10,017 nt of DNA from Rhodothermales bacterium (GCA_030833605.1 JAURGV010000075.1:1-10017); one strand, 5' to 3'; positions 1-6,955 are shown, numbered from the stretch's first letter. Notes: generated by a model from the letters alone, not told the origin. Made by a program: numbers and translations.

Positions 1-1
1 A

Positions 2-811
2 GGCTATTTGAATACGCCGTTTTTCTTGGCGCGCGTCGCCTTTTATTTCGTGATTTGGACGTGGATTTCCTTTAAGCTCTACACGCTTAGCATTCGTCAA
101 GACAACGATCCAGACCCATCGATCCCGAAACTTCAACGCAAGTATTCGGCGATTGGATTAGGATTGGGCGCAGTGATTACCGCCTTTGCGTCGTTTGACA
201 TCTTGATGTCACTAGATCCCCATTGGTTCTCTACCATTTTCGGCATCTATTTCTTTGCGGGTTCCTTCATGACCATTATGGCCGTGATGATTCTCGTTGC
301 CTTTTTTGCGCAAAAAGGAGGGATGCTGTCTACCCAGATTAAAGTGGACCATTTCCAGGACCTGGGCAAATTCATGTTTGCATTCACGGTGTTCTGGGCC
401 TACATCGGTTTCAGCCAGTACATGTTGATTTGGTACGGAAACTTACCAGAAGAAACAGTTTTTTATCGTCATCGATTAGAGCACGGTTGGGAGACCTATT
501 CGGCCATCCTACTGTTGGGCCACTTCGTAGTCCCCTTTATGCTCCTTATTGGGCGATGGGCTAAACGCTTTCTTCCGTATCTTGTGACGCTTGCTGTATG
601 GATGTTGGTTATGCAGTGGTTCGATATGTTCTGGATCATCAAGCCTGTATTTGGCGCAGATCACGCTAGCATCAGTTTGTATGATATTGCGGCTTGGTTT
701 GGTCTAGCAGGCGTATTTACTGCAGCTTTTGTGTACCGATTTAATCGGCATGCTACGGTCCCTCAAAACGACCCGCGTTTGCACAAATCACTCTCGTTTA
801 CAAATTCCTAA
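2..811 (+). CDS. actF: Alternative complex III subunit ActF (quinol:cytochrome c oxidoreductase, NrfD-like membrane subunit), 5' truncated
   Basis: Only the C-terminal 269 residues are present; the frame is open to the left edge, so the true start lies outside. About seven membrane helices are visible, separated by short loops: a first helix starting NTPFFLARVAFYF, then segments around YSAIGLGLGAVITAF, FGIYFFAGSFMTIMAV, FMFAFTVFWAYIGFSQYMLI, SAILLLGHFVVPFMLLIG, LVTLAVWMLVMQWFDMFWII and IAAWFGLAGVFTAAFVY. The segment FSQYMLIWYGNLPEET is a hallmark of the ActF/ActC (NrfD/PsrC-like) family, whose members bind quinol in the membrane and form part of alternative complex III, the functional replacement for cytochrome bc1. 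ActF rather than ActC is preferred because this is the last act gene, directly before the oxidase genes, as in Rhodothermus marinus. Family from motif recognition; choice of ActF partly from context. Confidence 0.88.
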   Translation, partial: GYLNTPFFLARVAFYFVIWTWISFKLYTLSIRQDNDPDPSIPKLQRKYSAIGLGLGAVITAFASFDILMSLDPHWFSTIFGIYFFAGSFMTIMAVMILVAFFAQKGGMLSTQIKVDHFQDLGKFMFAFTVFWAYIGFSQYMLIWYGNLPEETVFYRHRLEHGWETYSAILLLGHFVVPFMLLIGRWAKRFLPYLVTLAVWMLVMQWFDMFWIIKPVFGADHASISLYDIAAWFGLAGVFTAAFVYRFNRHATVPQNDPRLHKSLSFTNS

Positions 812-837
812 TTGGTCATTTTCCCGATCGAACGCTT

Positions 838-1146
838 ATGTCTTCGCACGATTCACATTCAATGGAAATAGAACCTGAAGGGTTAAGCTTTGCAGCCATT
901 TTTGGCAGTATGGTGGTGTCCGTAATAGTGGTGATAGCTCTTGTTATCATGGGATGGACGTATTCCAAAGTAAAATTTCAGGAAGCTAAACTTGCCGCTG
1001 TTTCAACGACGGGGTATCCGGTTTTGCAAGAAAATCAGACCATGGGCGCTTCGAAATTGATGGCCTACGGAACGGGCGAAAACGGCCGTTACATTATTCC
1101 TATTGAGCGGGCGATGGAATTGGAAGCACAAGATGCAACCAAGTAA
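838..1146 (+). CDS. Small single-helix membrane protein of the ACIII-caa3 operon, function unknown
   Basis: This protein of 102 residues has a short His-containing N-terminus (MSSHDSHSM), one membrane helix at about residues 17-41 (Gly-, Val- and Ile-rich, ending GWTYSK), and a soluble C-terminal part ending in IIPIERAMELEAQDA (residues 86-100). The Lys residues just after the helix and the acidic N-terminus suggest the C-terminal part is cytoplasmic by the positive-inside rule, but this is uncertain. It starts 26 bases after actF and ends 55 bases before the SCO gene, so it is almost surely co-transcribed with both. From memory, unverified, small proteins with an IPI(D/E)RAM-type segment occur next to ActF and SCO genes in other phyla, which suggests an accessory subunit or assembly factor for alternative complex III or the oxidase. 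The ATG at 838 has no Shine-Dalgarno, like its neighbours. Real gene: likely; function: open. Confidence 0.8.
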   Translation: MSSHDSHSMEIEPEGLSFAAIFGSMVVSVIVVIALVIMGWTYSKVKFQEAKLAAVSTTGYPVLQENQTMGASKLMAYGTGENGRYIIPIERAMELEAQDATK

Positions 1147-1201
1147 TCTAGCGTAACTGTTCATTTGTTCTTTCTCAACATATTGTAAGCTTATTATCGC
1201 A

Positions 1202-2005
1202 TTGGCGTTGTTGGTCGTTCATCCGGCCTTTGCCCAATCAGGCGAGTTACCCACCTCACTTAATGGGGTTGGGTTGACTCAAAAGTTGGGTGATACAATT
1301 CCTCTAGATATTGTTTTCCAGGACGAAAATGGGGACTCTGCACCGCTGAGTACCTATTTCGAAGCAGGGCGCCCCGTCATACTCAATTTTGTGTATCATG
1401 ACTGCCCCATGTTGTGCAGCGTGGTTTTGGAGTCTTTAACGGAAACGTTGAAGTTAATTCCATGGACGCCAGGCGACGAGTACGACGTGCTTTCGATCAG
1501 TTTTTCGGCCATAGAAACACCTGAAATGGCAGCGGCAACGAAGAGTAGAATTATGCTCAAGTTGAATAAACAGTCTGCCGAAAAAGGATGGCATTTTCTG
1601 ACTGGTTCAGAAGAAAGTATTGCCAGACTTACCGAAGCCGTAGGATTTGAATTCAAGTGGGTCACATCGACTCAGGAATTCGCACACCCGTCGGCACTGA
1701 TATTTTTAGGCGATAATGGGCTTATAACACGATATATTAACGGAATCAACTATCCTAGTGCCGAAGTGCGGCAGGCGATAGTGGAGGCATCGGACGGAGA
1801 AGTGGGGTCTGCATTGGATCAAGTACTTCTTTACTGTTATCGATACGATCCAGATTCCAATTCGTACGTGCTACATGCCACCAATTTGATGAAACTTGGC
1901 GGCTTGTTTACGCTACTTGTTATCGGATTCGGCTTACTCATTTTTTGGCGACGGGAACGTAGCAAGCAAAAAATGCCGTTTGCTTCGTCCGGACTCATCG
2001 ATTAG
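1202..2005 (+). CDS. sco: SCO1/SenC family copper chaperone for the CuA site of cytochrome oxidase
   Basis: Thioredoxin-fold copper chaperone expected outside the cytoplasmic membrane, where SCO proteins deliver copper to CuA of subunit II. The copper site is complete: CPMLC (Cys68, Cys72 counted from the TTG at 1202) and His162 in the HPSALIF segment. After the fold comes LLYCYRYDP and a C-terminal helix (about residues 230-249) followed by RRER, so the protein is membrane-anchored at its C-terminus, as in the longer SCO-like proteins of this operon type. A signal peptide ends in HPAFA|QS. The start is uncertain. From TTG 1202 the leader is only 11 residues without a positive charge. The frame stays open to a TAA at 1154-1156 and adds a Lys (TYCKLIIALAL), so initiation at ATT 1163 or CTG 1157 is possible. 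An in-frame ATG at 1133 lies before that stop. No ATG exists between the stop and the signal peptide. It precedes coxB by 30 bases. Confidence 0.92.
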   Translation: MALLVVHPAFAQSGELPTSLNGVGLTQKLGDTIPLDIVFQDENGDSAPLSTYFEAGRPVILNFVYHDCPMLCSVVLESLTETLKLIPWTPGDEYDVLSISFSAIETPEMAAATKSRIMLKLNKQSAEKGWHFLTGSEESIARLTEAVGFEFKWVTSTQEFAHPSALIFLGDNGLITRYINGINYPSAEVRQAIVEASDGEVGSALDQVLLYCYRYDPDSNSYVLHATNLMKLGGLFTLLVIGFGLLIFWRRERSKQKMPFASSGLID

Positions 2006-2035
2006 AACTCACGATTAACATACACATACTCCAAC

Positions 2036-2962
2036 ATGGGCGATAAAGGATCAATCTGGTTACCAGATGCCATGTCGACATTCGCAAATGAAGTCGATGC
2101 CCTGTTCTGGTTCGTTTTTTGGACTAGTACGGTTTTATTTATTGCAGTAGTCGCAGCAAAGGTTTACTTCATGCTGCGCTACAAACGGACGGACGAAACA
2201 AGCGTGCCTGAGCCAGTTCACGAAAGTAAACTGTTGGAAGCGGCGTGGATTGTTGTGCCAACCATTTTAGTGCTGTTCGTTTTCATTTGGGGTTTTGATG
2301 TATACCTCAAAATGAATACGGATCCAACGGATGCCTATCAAATATCCGTTATGGGAAAGCAATGGGCTTGGGAGTTTGAATATGCTGAAGGTGTTACGGC
2401 ATTTTCAGAAATGTATGTGCCTGTTGGCCGTCCTGTAAAACTCATGATGAACAGCCAGGATGTATTACACAGCTTTTTTATCCCTGCGTTCAGGGTCAAA
2501 ATGGATGTAATACCCAATCGGTATACCTCGCTGTGGTTTGAAGCTACTGAACCCGGCGAATACCAAATATTCTGTACCGAGTATTGCGGAACGACTCACT
2601 CCGGCATGTTGGCCAAAGTGGTTGCCGTTTCTGAGGAAGATTTTGCTGCTTGGATCGCAGAACAAAGCCAAGACTTACCACCTGAGCAATTAGGTGAGCA
2701 GCTCTTTGCACAATGTGCTGCTTGTCACGCTGTGGATGGTTCGGCCAAAATTGGGCCCGCATTGAATGGGCGATTTGGGACAGATCGAAAACTTGCGGAC
2801 GGATCAACCGTCACCTTTGACGAAAATTATATTCGTCAATCCATCCTTGATCCTGCTTCTCAGGTTGCGGAAGGATATCAACCGATTATGCCAGCGGGTT
2901 ATTCCAGCATGTCGGCTAAACAAATTGATGGTCTTGTGGCGTACATCAAGGCGCTACAGTAA
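2036..2962 (+). CDS. coxB: caa3-type cytochrome c oxidase subunit II with fused cytochrome c domain
   Basis: Electron-entry subunit of the oxidase, 308 residues. Two N-terminal membrane helices (about residues 22-47 and 67-92) are followed by the periplasmic cupredoxin domain. All CuA ligands are present: His145 in VLHSFF, then Cys180, Glu182, Cys184, His188 and Met191 in the CTEYCGTTHSGM segment. The aromatic stretch KQWAWEFEY (108-116), thought to guide electrons to CuA, is intact. From about residue 217 a class I cytochrome c domain is fused: CAACH heme c site at 227-231 and probable axial Met285 in PIMPAG. The fusion defines a caa3 oxidase, which takes electrons through its own heme c rather than only from soluble cytochrome c. 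There is no cleavable signal or lipobox; the first helix serves as membrane anchor. Next to actF this fits direct electron transfer from alternative complex III. Confidence 0.97.
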   Translation: MGDKGSIWLPDAMSTFANEVDALFWFVFWTSTVLFIAVVAAKVYFMLRYKRTDETSVPEPVHESKLLEAAWIVVPTILVLFVFIWGFDVYLKMNTDPTDAYQISVMGKQWAWEFEYAEGVTAFSEMYVPVGRPVKLMMNSQDVLHSFFIPAFRVKMDVIPNRYTSLWFEATEPGEYQIFCTEYCGTTHSGMLAKVVAVSEEDFAAWIAEQSQDLPPEQLGEQLFAQCAACHAVDGSAKIGPALNGRFGTDRKLADGSTVTFDENYIRQSILDPASQVAEGYQPIMPAGYSSMSAKQIDGLVAYIKALQ

Positions 2963-3004
2963 TTCACAAGACACACCTAGTAAAAGATTTATACCTCCAT
3001 CGAA

Positions 3005-4657
3005 ATGAGTGATTCTGCTTCCAGTTCGATCAACTACTTAAACAACGACAAGTCGATAAAGTCGTGGTTGTTTACGCTTGATCATAAGCGAATCGGCATC
3101 ATGTATTTGATCGCCGTTTCTTTAGCATTTTTGGCAGGAGGCATCCTGGCACTATTGGTTCGTGTCGAATTAATGGCTCCTGGTGAGACCATTATGAGTG
3201 CCGACGCCTACAATCAGGCCTTTACGCTCCACGCCGTATTGATGATCTTTACGTTCATTATTCCAGCTGTTCCGGCCGTAATGGGTAACTTCGTGTTGCC
3301 CATTCAGTTAGGGGCAAAAGACGTGGCCTTCCCGAGGCTCAACCTAGCTAGTTTTTACATCTACCTTCTGGGTGCATGTATTGCGCTTGGAGCACTTGTA
3401 GTTGGCCGTGTTGATGGCGGTTGGACATTTTATACGCCGTATTCGACTAGCGTAGGCGACGGTGTGTTGTTTATCACCACCGGTGTTTTTGTGATGGGCT
3501 TTTCGTCCATTTTGACCGGGCTTAACTTCATTGTTACCGTCCACAAGATGCGCGCACCGGGTCTTACCTGGAATCGCTTACCGCTATTCATTTGGTCGAT
3601 TTATGCGACATCCATTGTTCAGGTATTAGCCACTCCGGTGATTGGTATCACAATGTTGTTGCTATTCCTCGAGAAGTTTTTGCACATTGGAATTTTCGAT
3701 CCGGCTCTTGGCGGTGACCCCGTGTTGTTCCAACACTTCTTCTGGTTCTATTCGCATCCGGCTGTTTACATCATGATTCTACCGGCTTTCGGTATTATCT
3801 CCGACTTGATGGGGACATTCTCTCGCCACCAAGTGTCAGGTTACAAATTCGTGGCCCTGTCCTCTGTTGCCATCGCGTTTCTTGGCTTCTTGGTGTGGGG
3901 ACATCACATGTTCGTTTCGGGACAGTCCGCTGTCTCTTCGGTCATCTTCTCATTAATCACTTACCTGATCGGTATTCCCACGGGTGTTAAGGTGATTAAC
4001 TGGGTGTCTACGATGTACAAAGGCTCGGTGCAACTGAAAACACCGATGATTTATGCCATTTCTTTCTTGTTTACGTTCTCGATTGGAGGGTTTACAGGAA
4101 TCATGTTGGGCGTGTTGGCTATCGACATTCACTTGCATGACACGTATTTCGTGGTCGCTCACTTCCATTACGTGATGATGGGTGGAAACGTAATTGCGGC
4201 ACTTGGTGGTCTTCACTATTGGTGGCCTAAGATGACCGGTAAGATGTACAACGAGACCTTGGGCAAGATTGCCGCGGCGCTTGTGTTTATCGGTTTCAAC
4301 CTGACCTTCTTCCCACAGTTTATTATGGGAGCTCAGGGCATGCCGCGCCGCTACTACGATTACCTTCCTGAATTTCAGAGCTACCATTTATGGTCTACCT
4401 ACGGCTCATGGGTGTTGGGAGCAGGTTTGTTCTTGATTTTGTTCTATTTGATTGCCTCTCTTAAAAGTGGCAAGAAAGCTGGGCTTAATCCTTGGGGTGC
4501 GCTCACGCTCGAGTGGACTCACACAACGACGCCTCCAAACCCACATAACTTCGAGGAAACTCCGATCGTCAAGAGAGGAGCTTACGACTATCATTTGGCA
4601 AAAGAATTGTTTGCCAGTGGTGGGGAAGTTTCTGAAGTCGTTACTTCAGGCAAATAA
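3005..4657 (+). CDS. coxA: caa3-type cytochrome c oxidase subunit I, type A2 heme-copper oxidase
   Basis: Catalytic proton-pumping subunit that reduces O2 to water; 550 residues with about twelve membrane helices. Visible ligands: His75 (FTLHAVLM, heme a), His251 with Tyr255 (CuB and the cross-linked His-Tyr pair), His300 and His301 (CuB, WGHHMF), His386 (heme a3) and His388 (heme a, AHFHYV). The D-channel entrance Asp106 and Asn113 (KDVAFPRLN) and K-channel Lys329 (TGVKV) are kept. The glutamate near the end of the D-channel in helix VI is absent: the usual GHPEVY is YSHPAVY (249-255). This Tyr-Ser pattern marks type A2 oxidases such as Rhodothermus marinus caa3. No subunit III fusion is seen; coxC follows separately. 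The ATG at 3005 lacks a Shine-Dalgarno but gives the expected N-terminus before the first helix, with TLDHKRIG at 24-31. Confidence 0.98.
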   Translation: MSDSASSSINYLNNDKSIKSWLFTLDHKRIGIMYLIAVSLAFLAGGILALLVRVELMAPGETIMSADAYNQAFTLHAVLMIFTFIIPAVPAVMGNFVLPIQLGAKDVAFPRLNLASFYIYLLGACIALGALVVGRVDGGWTFYTPYSTSVGDGVLFITTGVFVMGFSSILTGLNFIVTVHKMRAPGLTWNRLPLFIWSIYATSIVQVLATPVIGITMLLLFLEKFLHIGIFDPALGGDPVLFQHFFWFYSHPAVYIMILPAFGIISDLMGTFSRHQVSGYKFVALSSVAIAFLGFLVWGHHMFVSGQSAVSSVIFSLITYLIGIPTGVKVINWVSTMYKGSVQLKTPMIYAISFLFTFSIGGFTGIMLGVLAIDIHLHDTYFVVAHFHYVMMGGNVIAALGGLHYWWPKMTGKMYNETLGKIAAALVFIGFNLTFFPQFIMGAQGMPRRYYDYLPEFQSYHLWSTYGSWVLGAGLFLILFYLIASLKSGKKAGLNPWGALTLEWTHTTTPPNPHNFEETPIVKRGAYDYHLAKELFASGGEVSEVVTSGK

Positions 4658-4702
4658 ATTGAGATTAACTGGGCTTCGTTACCCTGACCAAATCAACTGA
4701 CT

Positions 4703-5377
4703 ATGGCAAACTCTCACTCTAACCATCCTGCTCATTTGCAGCATCATTTTGTATCGTCGGAGCAACAATTCGACGCCGCAAAGATGGGGATGTGGTTATT
4801 TCTTGTAACGGAAATTTTGCTGTTCAGCGGAATGTTCGTGGCTTATGTGGTGTATCGGACATGGCATCCTGAAGTGTTCCTGTTGTCTTCAGAGCTATTG
4901 AATCCGTTTATGGGAGGGCTAAACACGTTGGTGCTTTTGGCTTCCTCCTTTACGGTTGCTCTGGGCATTCATTATGCTCAAAAAGACAATAAAAAAGGGC
5001 TCGTAATCAATCTGGTGTTAACCTTTTTGTTTGCACTGACCTTCTTGGTGGTCAAATACTTCGAGTACACCGCTAAGTTTGAACATGGTATTTTCCCTGG
5101 CGCCGCTTTTGATCCGCACGGCGTATCACATGGCGTTGACTATGCCATGTACAATGTGCCTTATGCCAAGCAGTTTTTCTCCATCTATTTCGTAATGACC
5201 GGTATCCACGGTTTTCACGTGCTAGTTGGGATGGGCCTCTTTACATGGATCACCATTCGCGCAGTCAAAGGAGAATTCTCCAGCGAATACTATACACCGG
5301 TTGAAAACTGTGGATTGTATTGGCACTTGGTCGACATAATCTGGATTTTCCTTTTCCCACTGCTCTACTTGATGTAG
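4703..5377 (+). CDS. coxC: Cytochrome c oxidase subunit III (five-helix form)
   Basis: Membrane subunit that stabilises subunit I and sustains proton uptake; 224 residues, shorter than the seven-helix form because the first two helices are missing, which is usual for caa3 oxidases. Helices lie at about residues 28-51, 68-90, 101-119, 157-180 and 204-223. Family marks: WLFLVTEILLFSGMF with the conserved Glu37, TGIHGFHVLVG (166-176) and YWHLVDIIWIFLFPLLYL (206-223). The N-terminus before the first helix is rich in histidine (five within residues 5-15). It begins 45 bases after coxA and is followed after 54 bases by coxD. ATG at 4703 without a Shine-Dalgarno. Confidence 0.96.
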   Translation: MANSHSNHPAHLQHHFVSSEQQFDAAKMGMWLFLVTEILLFSGMFVAYVVYRTWHPEVFLLSSELLNPFMGGLNTLVLLASSFTVALGIHYAQKDNKKGLVINLVLTFLFALTFLVVKYFEYTAKFEHGIFPGAAFDPHGVSHGVDYAMYNVPYAKQFFSIYFVMTGIHGFHVLVGMGLFTWITIRAVKGEFSSEYYTPVENCGLYWHLVDIIWIFLFPLLYLM

Positions 5378-5381
5378 GCAC

Positions 5382-5402
5382 GTGACTGTTTTTGGTAGTC
5401 AC
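5382..5402 (+). other. Inverted repeat between coxC and coxD
   Basis: GTGACT (5382-5387) and AGTCAC (5397-5402) form a six-base-pair stem with a nine-base T/G loop, four bases after the coxC stop. No T-run follows, so read-through into coxD is expected; it may tune mRNA stability. Confidence 0.3.
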
Positions 5403-5431
5403 AGGATTCGCATTTAAACTATAGTAGAAAG

Positions 5432-5830
5432 ATGTCCCACGCAGAACATCATATTTCATCCATCAAGACCCTAACCATTGTTTTCGGTGGTTTGGTATTC
5501 TTGACCGTTCTTACCGTTCTAACGGCTCAGTTGGATCTGGGAGCCTTCAACGTTCCGCTTGCGTTGGCCATTGCCACCACGAAAGCAGCGCTAGTGGTGG
5601 TGATCTTTATGGCCCTTAAATGGGACAACAAGGTTAATACCGCTATTTTTGGAATTGGGATTTTATTCGTGATTGTATTTATCTCGTTCACCTTGTTCGA
5701 TACGCTGAACAGGGGGGACCTCACGAATACGACCAAAGGCACGGTTCAAGATCAACAGATTCAAGCAGAAAAATTGCAGGCGCAAGAGCCTGACGCTTCG
5801 GCTATTCAATTCAATAGAACCCCACAGTAG
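5432..5830 (+). CDS. coxD: Cytochrome c oxidase subunit IV (prokaryotic COX4 family)
   Basis: Small membrane subunit of 132 residues with three helices at about residues 12-32, 39-61 and 68-90, the layout of the prokaryotic subunit IV family (COX4_pro). The second helix contains ATTKAALVVVIFMALKWD, typical of the family. The N-terminus carries a His cluster (MSHAEHH) and the C-terminal 35 residues are polar and Gln-rich, probably a disordered tail. Place after coxC supports the call. The subunit is not needed for catalysis in studied oxidases and is thought to help assembly or stability. The symbol follows operon position; other schemes call it ctaF. Confidence 0.9.
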   Translation: MSHAEHHISSIKTLTIVFGGLVFLTVLTVLTAQLDLGAFNVPLALAIATTKAALVVVIFMALKWDNKVNTAIFGIGILFVIVFISFTLFDTLNRGDLTNTTKGTVQDQQIQAEKLQAQEPDASAIQFNRTPQ

Positions 5831-5845
5831 TCGGGTCTAAAGCAG

Positions 5846-5903
5846 TAACACTTTGAACGTGTTATGCGTTTAAGGAATACGTTGGGCCTACAGACCTATT
5901 CCT
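5846..5903 (+). other. Two tandem inverted repeats between coxD and the small membrane protein gene
   Basis: First hairpin: TAACAC (5846-5851) with GTGTTA (5859-5864), seven-base loop. Second: AGGAATA (5873-5879) with TATTCCT (5897-5903), 17-base loop, ending seven bases before the ATG at 5911. They occupy most of the 80-base gap, the longest gap within the operon. The second could hide the start region of the downstream gene or act as an operator. Neither has a terminator T-run. Confidence 0.3.
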
Positions 5904-5910
5904 GGTAATC

Positions 5911-6219
5911 ATGGTACAAGTCTTTTTAATCGTTGTCGGCGCTTCACTGAGCCTCTTCGTGATGATGTGGCTTGTGGTGTATTTGGGGCAGTTTCTTCGC
6001 CCAGATCGACCGATTCCACCCCATCGCGATCACGATTTGATGCGAAGGGTTTTAATGAAGGCGGGTAAATCTTCCACGGTCCATTTTTCTGATATCAGAA
6101 TGTTGGAAAAAGATCGGGTTTTAGTCGGCGTCAGCGAGCAGGACTATTCGTACTACGATGGATTCTCTTCCGGCTGGCCCGAGAGCTGGGAAGAAGATCT
6201 CCTAAAACGTCGCAATTGA
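5911..6219 (+). CDS. Small single-helix membrane protein at the end of the oxidase operon, function unknown
   Basis: This 102-residue protein is not recognised. It has one N-terminal membrane helix (about residues 3-27), then a positively charged Pro-rich segment (RPDRPIPPHRDHD, 30-42) and a soluble domain of about 60 residues that ends DGFSSGWPESWEEDLLKRRN. The basic stretch after the helix suggests a cytoplasmic C-terminal domain. It follows coxD by 80 bases, a longer gap than elsewhere in the operon, and that gap holds two inverted repeats, so it may be transcribed or processed apart. It ends 14 bases from the convergent minus-strand gene. An in-frame TGA at 5854-5856 bounds the upstream side and ATG 5911 is the first ATG after it. 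Codon use looks like that of its neighbours. A role in oxidase assembly would be inference from position only. Confidence 0.7.
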   Translation: MVQVFLIVVGASLSLFVMMWLVVYLGQFLRPDRPIPPHRDHDLMRRVLMKAGKSSTVHFSDIRMLEKDRVLVGVSEQDYSYYDGFSSGWPESWEEDLLKRRN

Positions 6220-6233
6220 ACGCCATCCTCGAT

Positions 6234-6845
6234 TTAAACCTCGCTGAATGCCGCGAGATTCGCATTTAGGAATTCAGCCAATTTCACATGAGATGCGGAA
6301 AGTGTTTTACGGAAATTGGGGTCATCAACGCCCATATGGCCCGATACCACTTTCAGAATCTGGCAGGCAACTCCATAGGTGGCAGAGACATAAGCCGTTG
6401 CATAGCCAGTCATATCGGCCACGTCGGCAATTCGTTGCCAATACGATAGCTCTGTAGCGCCCTGTACCGTGTGATCTTGGGTAACAAGAGTAACTTGATT
6501 CAATTTGTCATAACTCGTTGTCAGAGGCATCCTGGGATAGGTTGGAGCCGACAATTCGATACGGTCGCCCTCAAATACTTGAGCGACCGATACCACCGAT
6601 CCGATTTTCAGTTTGTCGTTCAGGGCGGAACACGTTCCCGCGTGAATAAGTGTTTTTACCTTATAAGAGCGCAAAAGGCGTTCCGTCCGAAGCGTACCTT
6701 TGATTTTTCCGACGCCAAGAATGGAGACCAGCAATTGGTCGTCGTGGAAGGTTTCCCCCTCGCTCAATCCGTCAAAACGCCCTCTTTGATAAAGAGCTAA
6801 AAATGGTTGGGCTTCTTCTTTGGTTGAAAAAACGATTCCTATCAT
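6234..6845 (-). CDS. Nucleoside phosphorylase/nucleosidase superfamily protein (MTAN-like), with altered active-site positions
   Basis: A 203-residue protein of the PNP/UDP phosphorylase fold. It opens MIGIVFSTKEEAQPF, as in MTA/SAH nucleosidases (an Ile/Val strand followed by a Glu pair, here Glu10-Glu11). The nucleoside-binding loop HAGTCSALNDKLKIGSVV (68-85) matches the GT-x-G-x-L...IGDVV pattern. The C-terminal DMTGYATAYV (144-153) and ILKVVSGHMG (163-172) match the family's ME-x-x-A and VSD-x-A segments in place but not in key residues: Thr146 stands where the ribose-binding Glu is expected and Gly169 where the catalytic Asp is expected. It may be a divergent subfamily with another substrate, for example futalosine or S-ribosyl compounds, or a protein that no longer catalyses. 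No signal peptide, so cytoplasmic. It is divergent from metF, a weak link to methionine/SAM metabolism. Fold: fairly sure; substrate: not. Confidence 0.8.
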   Translation of the reverse strand: MIGIVFSTKEEAQPFLALYQRGRFDGLSEGETFHDDQLLVSILGVGKIKGTLRTERLLRSYKVKTLIHAGTCSALNDKLKIGSVVSVAQVFEGDRIELSAPTYPRMPLTTSYDKLNQVTLVTQDHTVQGATELSYWQRIADVADMTGYATAYVSATYGVACQILKVVSGHMGVDDPNFRKTLSASHVKLAEFLNANLAAFSEV

Positions 6846-6914
6846 GAAACGACTACTCTAAAACGGAATTAACGAAAATTGGAGGTAATTAAACTCAGGA
6901 ATGGGGTCTGGAAT

Positions 6915-6942
6915 TAAAGATAGCCTTACCTTCCATTTTCAA
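6915..6942 (-). promoter_or_regulatory. Possible Bacteroidota-type promoter for the nucleosidase-like gene
   Basis: On the minus strand TTG (plus 6942-6940) is followed after 17 bases by TATCTTTA (plus 6922-6915), seven of eight positions of... the Bacteroidota -7 form TAnnTTTG except for the last base. It lies about 70 bases before the ATG at 6845. Such short motifs occur by chance, so this is weak. Confidence 0.2.
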
Positions 6943-6955
6943 TGACATTTCTGGT

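Noticed and set aside
1396..1665. 89-codon open frame antisense to sco
   Set aside because: Lies entirely within the conserved SCO domain on the other strand, no recognisable features.
3953..4387. 144-codon open frame on the minus strand inside coxA
   Set aside because: Antisense to a well-conserved gene; rich in His, Arg and Asn from the complement of membrane-helix codons, with no motif.
6240..6257. CTCGC/GCGAG inverted repeat near the end of the nucleosidase-like gene
   Set aside because: Five-base stem within coding sequence and without a T-run; likely chance.
6471..6800. 109-codon plus-strand frame opposite the nucleosidase-like gene
   Set aside because: The minus-strand protein shows family motifs over the same bases; the plus frame has none.
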